Positions 59,959 through 64,000 of a stretch of 64,000 nucleotides of DNA are shown piece after piece (the stretch's first letter is position 1; every line of letters starts with the position of its first letter). Position numbers and translations under genes: made by a program. The notes under the pieces were generated by a model that was not told where the DNA came from, searched no databases, and worked only from the letters and a program-made list of their open reading frames with translations. The DNA lies in NCBI GenBank assembly GCA_020636255.1, contig JACJYE010000006.1, positions 310,001 to 374,000 on the forward strand, written 5' to 3'. Source of the stretch: Lewinellaceae bacterium (lineage in GTDB: Bacteria > Bacteroidota > Bacteroidia > Chitinophagales > Saprospiraceae).

Positions 59959-61986
59959 TCATCGTTTACGTTTAGGTGTTCTGCCAAAACGGTAACCGGC
60001 CGAGAGGCCAATGATCCAGTCGCCGCCGGCCTTATCCGTCAGGTTTTGAAGGCGCCCCAGTTCCAGGCCCAGCTCGAAGCCGGAAGGGCCCTTGCCAAAG
60101 CGATAACTTCCCGCCAGCCGCGCCGACGCGGCAGGCCCGCCGCCTTCGCCCAACAGGAAGCCCAGGCCGGCTGCCGCTTCGAAATGCAGCGATCCGTATG
60201 ACTGCGGCAGATTGAGCTGTACGCCGGTATCGCCGCCGAAATATCCCCGCCCCAGCACATTGCGCGCTGGATCGCCTGCTTCGTCGATGACCCCGAACCG
60301 GGGCAGCCACAGGAACTGGAGCCCCAGCTTCCAGTCTACGATACGCAGGCCCGGCCCGAGGGGGGTGAATTCGGTGCGTGCGCCCAGCACCAGGCCGTGG
60401 CCGAAGTTGGAACCGCTGATGAGCCTCAGGCTGATGGGCCAAGGGGTGCAGGGGCTCCAGTCCGGTTTTCCCAGCTCCTCAACCAGGCCTGCGTAGGAAT
60501 CCGCGTTGTTCACCGGGTCGTCGCCGGGGTATGCAGGGTCGCCGGCATATACTTCTTTCCCAGAGGTGCCTACCCGGTGCATAACCTCGTGCAGGACGGT
60601 CGTCCATTCCGTAAACGGAGCGTCACCGTCGACGCAGATGAGGATGTTGGTATCGAGTTTTCTAACGGAGCCTCCGACGTATCCTTCTTTGGCTCCCGAC
60701 ATTCGGCGGTCGCAGCCGAGCAGGCCGGTCTTCCGGCGCCGGCATTTCCAGCCGTGCCGCGAAAGGTAGAGTTCTCCCTCTGCCAGATCCAGGCGGGCCA
60801 GTATTTTCTCCAGCCCTTTGCCCTCTGCTTCTCCTTTAAAATGTTTACGCACCTGGCAGCCTGTGTTTTCACCACCGGTTAGCCGCTTTCTGGCGCGGCT
60901 GAGGTAGGCCCTGGCGGTGCTCAGGTGGCCGCGGAATTCTGCCAGCATGGGCTCGGAGCAGCAACTGTTGGCGCTGTCTTTTTGCTCCGCATCGGTGCAG
61001 GATTGCCCGGTTTTGGGTAGCGCCACCGGCTTTGCAAGCTCCTCGTTCTCGCCTGGCAGGAAAGTGACGGCGCGCTCCCTGCTGAATAACAGTTGTAAAA
61101 AAGCGGCCGTATCCAGCTTGTCGGCATCGGCGGGGAAGCCCTGCGGGTCGAAATAGGTGGCGAAAACCCTGCCGTCCTTGATTTCCTGCTTGAACCGAAA
61201 AGGGGTGTCCATTTCGATGCCCCTGAGTATTTCTGAAAAAGGGATGCCACTTGCCATCCACCCCAATTGATAGGCCAGCTTCTGCCTGCCCTTGCTGAGA
61301 TGGGGAAGGTTCTGGGCTACGTAGGACTCCAAGTGGCGCTGTTTTTCCCGCTGATCTGTGCCGGATAAAGGCAACTGCATGAGTTCATCGACGGTGATCC
61401 TGGCCAGGGGGCTTTCCCCTGGGTGGCTGCTGGCCGGCTCCGGGGCCTGTTCAGCCGAAGGGCTATGCTGGGTTACGGCCAGCACCAGCTTTTCTGCGAG
61501 TATTTCTTCAGCGCTCCACACCTTATCTCCGAGCTTAGATCTGTCGATCGTAATGACAACCTCGTCATCTGTTTTCTCAATGCCATTGTCCGCCGATGAA
61601 AGATCTGTTTTCCCCCATTTAACCCTAAACGTCAGCGTGGATTGGATGGCCCTTTCAATATACTGCCTGGCTGTAGGCGAGCCCCCTTTCGCCGGCCCTT
61701 CAGCAAAGGCAAAACCCTTTCCCGGCTCCGGTTCCTGCAGCTTCTGCCCGCTGAGCTTTTCCAGCGTAGATTGAATCATGCCGGGTACGGATCCGGATTC
61801 CCCGATCATCAGCTTTGACTGAATAGCTGGCCCCTGCCTTGAAGAGGGTTCCAACCGGGGCTTTGGAGCGGGGGCTGCCGACGGCTTGGCAAAAAAAGGG
61901 CTGGCCTTATTCCCTTTTGAGAAAAAGGACGGCTGGATAGCCCGTGCCGGCATAGAGCCGCTGCTGCTGCGTATCATCCTGGCCAT
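59959..61986 (-). CDS. Putative eCIS effector: HExxH metalloprotease-like domain with barrel-like C-terminus
   Basis: 675 residues with no signal peptide. The N-terminus has PSFFSKGNKASPFFAK (twin-FF) and then IQSKLMIGESG, which resembles the QAKLTIGQTGD start of the DUF4157 neighbour. Residues about 80-380 are unrecognised. Near 400-510 a Cys-containing segment leads to TTVLHEVMHRVG (H466, E467, H470) and NNADSYAGLVEEL, as in deuterolysin/M35-type peptidases. The Asp of the usual GTxDxxYG motif is not obvious. The last 140 residues are strand-rich and barrel-like, ending IIGLSAGYRFGRTPKRKR. The start codon directly abuts the stop of the DUF4157 gene. Confidence 0.8.
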   Translation of the reverse strand: MARMIRSSSGSMPARAIQPSFFSKGNKASPFFAKPSAAPAPKPRLEPSSRQGPAIQSKLMIGESGSVPGMIQSTLEKLSGQKLQEPEPGKGFAFAEGPAKGGSPTARQYIERAIQSTLTFRVKWGKTDLSSADNGIEKTDDEVVITIDRSKLGDKVWSAEEILAEKLVLAVTQHSPSAEQAPEPASSHPGESPLARITVDELMQLPLSGTDQREKQRHLESYVAQNLPHLSKGRQKLAYQLGWMASGIPFSEILRGIEMDTPFRFKQEIKDGRVFATYFDPQGFPADADKLDTAAFLQLLFSRERAVTFLPGENEELAKPVALPKTGQSCTDAEQKDSANSCCSEPMLAEFRGHLSTARAYLSRARKRLTGGENTGCQVRKHFKGEAEGKGLEKILARLDLAEGELYLSRHGWKCRRRKTGLLGCDRRMSGAKEGYVGGSVRKLDTNILICVDGDAPFTEWTTVLHEVMHRVGTSGKEVYAGDPAYPGDDPVNNADSYAGLVEELGKPDWSPCTPWPISLRLISGSNFGHGLVLGARTEFTPLGPGLRIVDWKLGLQFLWLPRFGVIDEAGDPARNVLGRGYFGGDTGVQLNLPQSYGSLHFEAAAGLGFLLGEGGGPAASARLAGSYRFGKGPSGFELGLELGRLQNLTDKAGGDWIIGLSAGYRFGRTPKRKR

Positions 61987-62691
61987 TTACGCCTGCTCTT
62001 CCTGTACTGCACCCTGCTGGATCGTATGCGTCAGCTCGTGGGCCAGCAGCTTTTTTCCCTCGCTACTGTCCGGATTGTATTTACCCTGGTTGAAATAGAT
62101 ATTATTGGAATGGGTAAAGGCCTGAGCTCCGATGTCCTTGCTCATTTGCACGGCGGAGCTGTCATTGTGTATCCTCACCTGGCTGAAATCCGCGCCAAAG
62201 GCTTCGTTCATTTCGCCCATAGCCTGATCAGGCAGAGGCTGCCCCCCGCCCTGTGTGGTGGCCAGTTGCTCTTCGAAACCGGCGCCTGCTTCAGATGGCC
62301 CCGAAGGGCCGAATCGCTGGATCTCGGGTTTCATATTCAGCTCTTCTTCGTCTTCGCCCATTTTCTGTATCTCAGGCTTCATATTCAACTCCTCTTCCTC
62401 TTTATCCATTTTCTGAACCTCGGGTTTCATCCGGGCCTCCTCTTCTGCACAGGCTGCGCACTTGGATTGGATAGCGGGTGCGCCTCCATCAGAGGAAGCC
62501 AGCCGGTTGACGACGTAACCGGCCATAGCATCGGCTTCCTGTTCGAACTGGTCGCCGGTTTGCCCGATCGTCAGCTTTGCCTGAACAGCAGGTTGAAAAA
62601 AAGCGCCTTCGCTATGGGTGCTAAAAAAAGCCTTTGAAGTAGAACCCGAAACATGGGCGTTATCGCTTGCATTTTGATGGCTGGCCTTCAT
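61987..62691 (-). CDS. DUF4157 protein (eCIS-associated)
   Basis: 234 residues from the ATG at 62691 (ATG 62700 is an alternative; the longer frame overlaps the upstream gene). The N-terminus has AFFSTHSEGAFFQP (twin-FF), followed by AVQAKLTIGQTGDQFEQEAD, the usual start of DUF4157 proteins in eCIS loci. An acidic three-fold repeat, each unit around [NR]MKPE[IV]Q[KR], fills residues about 85-125. The DUF4157 domain follows: FGADFSQVRIHNDSSA and LLAHELTHTIQQG with H218, E219, H222. In other eCIS the domain is linked to effector release or auto-processing. The HExxH set is intact. Confidence 0.9.
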   Translation of the reverse strand: MKASHQNASDNAHVSGSTSKAFFSTHSEGAFFQPAVQAKLTIGQTGDQFEQEADAMAGYVVNRLASSDGGAPAIQSKCAACAEEEARMKPEVQKMDKEEEELNMKPEIQKMGEDEEELNMKPEIQRFGPSGPSEAGAGFEEQLATTQGGGQPLPDQAMGEMNEAFGADFSQVRIHNDSSAVQMSKDIGAQAFTHSNNIYFNQGKYNPDSSEGKKLLAHELTHTIQQGAVQEEQA

Positions 62692-62797
62692 AATAAACAT
62701 GTATTTAAGATGAATCCTGGGTTTTATTGCAATCCAAACTCTATGGCCCTGGAATTCTGATAAGTTACGAAAAAAGTGACGACGGTGAAAGCCTGTT

Positions 62798-64000
62798 TCA
62801 CCAGGTAAAGGTAACGGGCAGCTCCAGCAGCCGGTGCATGGAAGCGGATGCTCCTTCGGCTCCAACCCGAACCCTGCACATTACAGTAGCATTGGTGATG
62901 CCCCGATCCCGCAGCAGCTGCCGCGTCGGGGCGTTGATATACGCGTTGAACTGATCGCCAAAGCGGAACGCTGACGACTCATCGTCGCCCAGCATCAGGT
63001 AACGCCGGTCGGAACTGTCTTTGATGATCCATCGGAAGATCAGGTTCTGCCCTGTCGGCAACGGCCTGACTTCAAAGTGGGGCCCGTTGGCGGAGCCCGA
63101 AGTGGTACCGGAGATGTCTATGGCGGTACTTCCGGTTATACTTTCTATCCGAAGCGAGCCGTCGGTAATGGCCTGATAACCTGCCAATCCGCGGTCGAAA
63201 CTCGAAAAGGTGGTCTCGAAATGCCCTGTCGGCACATCCATCAGAGGCCCGCCGGCTACAGCTGGCGTAATATCCGCCAGGCTGGAGGGCCAGGCGCCGC
63301 CGGATGGCAGGCTCAAGGGGCGGAACGAACCGTTCTTGCGGAACGTATAGCCCTGGTACTGGCTCAACGAACGGGCCGGATCCCAGGCATCACAGATGCT
63401 CTCGATATGCGGCCTGTCAAAACTGCGGGCAGCGCGGTAGAAGGAGATCATGTTGGAAGGCAGGTCCTCTTCAGAAAAGGAAGAACTGCCTACGCTTTCT
63501 GTCCAGAGCTGCAGCGCTTCGAAGCCCAGCGACTGCAGCATAAATATCCGAAGTGCAACGCTGAGCACCTCATCGGCATTGAGCGCCCGTTTGATGCTGA
63601 CGACAGGCGTGACGCCGCTCAGCAGGATGCCTCCGGCGCTCGACTCCATTCTGGGTGCGGCTACAGGCTCCGGGCTGGCGCTGCCGCTGGCCCGCATCCT
63701 GTCGGAGGCATCCCGCACCGACTGGATGAGCCGCGTTGTCATGCCTGTGCCGGCATGGGCCCAGTCTATCCAGCCACAATTGGTGGAGTAGGAATACCGC
63801 GGCGGGCTTTCGCTGATGCCGTCCTCTTCGGGGATGCGCTGCACCAGGCCTTTTTCAACGTTTCGCCGCCCTATGCGCCCGGACACCCGGCGGGCCTCTT
63901 TTTTCTGAAAGAAGGCCGCCCCGCTTTGGCTGTTTTTTGTAAAAAACCGCTTAGCGCCCTTCGCAGGCAAGCCCGCTTTCGGTTGGCGTCGTACTTTGGG
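62798..64000 (-). CDS. Putative eCIS cargo with twin-FF N-terminus (5' end outside window)
   Basis: At least 400 residues. The frame is open to the window's right edge, with no ATG before it; the first possible start inside is a TTG at 63970, so the true start probably lies outside. Near the N-terminus the chain reads KRFFTKNSQSGAAFFQKK (twin-FF). YSTNCGWIDWAHAGTGMTTR follows, a compact motif with Cys, Asp and His that may be catalytic but that I cannot place. The rest is soluble, alpha/beta at first and beta-rich at the end (VRVGAEGASASMHRLLELP). It has no recognised family. It lies 106 bp upstream of the DUF4157 gene. Confidence 0.75.
   Translation of the reverse strand, partial: PKVRRQPKAGLPAKGAKRFFTKNSQSGAAFFQKKEARRVSGRIGRRNVEKGLVQRIPEEDGISESPPRYSYSTNCGWIDWAHAGTGMTTRLIQSVRDASDRMRASGSASPEPVAAPRMESSAGGILLSGVTPVVSIKRALNADEVLSVALRIFMLQSLGFEALQLWTESVGSSSFSEEDLPSNMISFYRAARSFDRPHIESICDAWDPARSLSQYQGYTFRKNGSFRPLSLPSGGAWPSSLADITPAVAGGPLMDVPTGHFETTFSSFDRGLAGYQAITDGSLRIESITGSTAIDISGTTSGSANGPHFEVRPLPTGQNLIFRWIIKDSSDRRYLMLGDDESSAFRFGDQFNAYINAPTRQLLRDRGITNATVMCRVRVGAEGASASMHRLLELPVTFTW

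Noticed and set aside
1..64000. tRNA or rRNA genes
   Set aside because: No TPsiC-arm-like GGTTCGA-type cluster or rRNA signature was seen in any intergenic gap.

Overview
The window looks like a chromosomal segment of a Bacteroidota member, most likely of the Saprospiria (Lewinella/Haliscomenobacter type). The signs are type IX secretion C-terminal domains on three secreted proteins, a 12-repeat SprB-type adhesin, a one-protein hybrid two-component system with an AraC output domain, LVIVD and DUF5683 proteins, -7 promoter boxes of the TAnnTTTG type, and absence of clear Shine-Dalgarno sequences. Base composition is GC-rich and fairly uniform. No rRNA, tRNA, CRISPR array or transposase was found.

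Layout. (1) 1-3544, minus strand: a four-gene operon of a free-standing carrier protein, a free-standing amino-acid adenylation enzyme, an acyl-CoA-dehydrogenase-like flavoenzyme and a halogenase-like FAD enzyme cut by the window edge. This is the gene set that converts L-proline to a carrier-bound pyrrole-2-carboxyl group in pyoluteorin-like pathways, and the specificity residues read from the adenylation enzyme fit proline. (2) 3545-5007: non-coding DNA packed with three kinds of palindromic repeat. (3) 5008-12056: Smr protein, methyltransferase, MFS transporter, amidohydrolase and a large secreted beta-helix protein. (4) 12201-20570: a hybrid sensor/regulator, then a three-gene operon of a PAS kinase without a canonical H-box, a receiver protein and a membrane protein. 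(5) 20839-22021: a cold-shock protein followed by three small proteins. (6) 22049-31759: secreted esterase, LVIVD lipoprotein, an ECF sigma factor between two envelope proteins, a second propeller-type histidine kinase and YceI. (7) 31925-43000: proC, a TPR protein with an effector-associated-like N-terminus, rmuC, a SulP transporter, an acyltransferase, a second ECF sigma/membrane protein pair and an isoaspartyl peptidase. (8) 42955-54530: SprB adhesin, sppA, an SGNH hydrolase, and a housekeeping block of metal-dependent hydrolase, parA, parB and DUF5683. (9) 54605-64000: accessory DNA that looks like the edge of an extracellular contractile injection system (eCIS) locus. It holds an S8 protease without a signal peptide, a CAP lipoprotein, an AAA ATPase, and a tight minus-strand row of cargo-like proteins including a DUF4157 protein and an HExxH protein with a barrel-like C-terminus.

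The most novel signal is in region 9. Four adjacent proteins with unrelated bodies all carry, near the N-terminus, two FF pairs 7-9 residues apart embedded in Lys/Ser/Gly residues. This is a candidate shared loading or targeting signal for eCIS cargo. The second notable system is the pyrrole cassette. Third, a family of 166-168 bp palindromic elements occurs as two full copies and one truncated copy, and one copy supplies the stop codon of proC.
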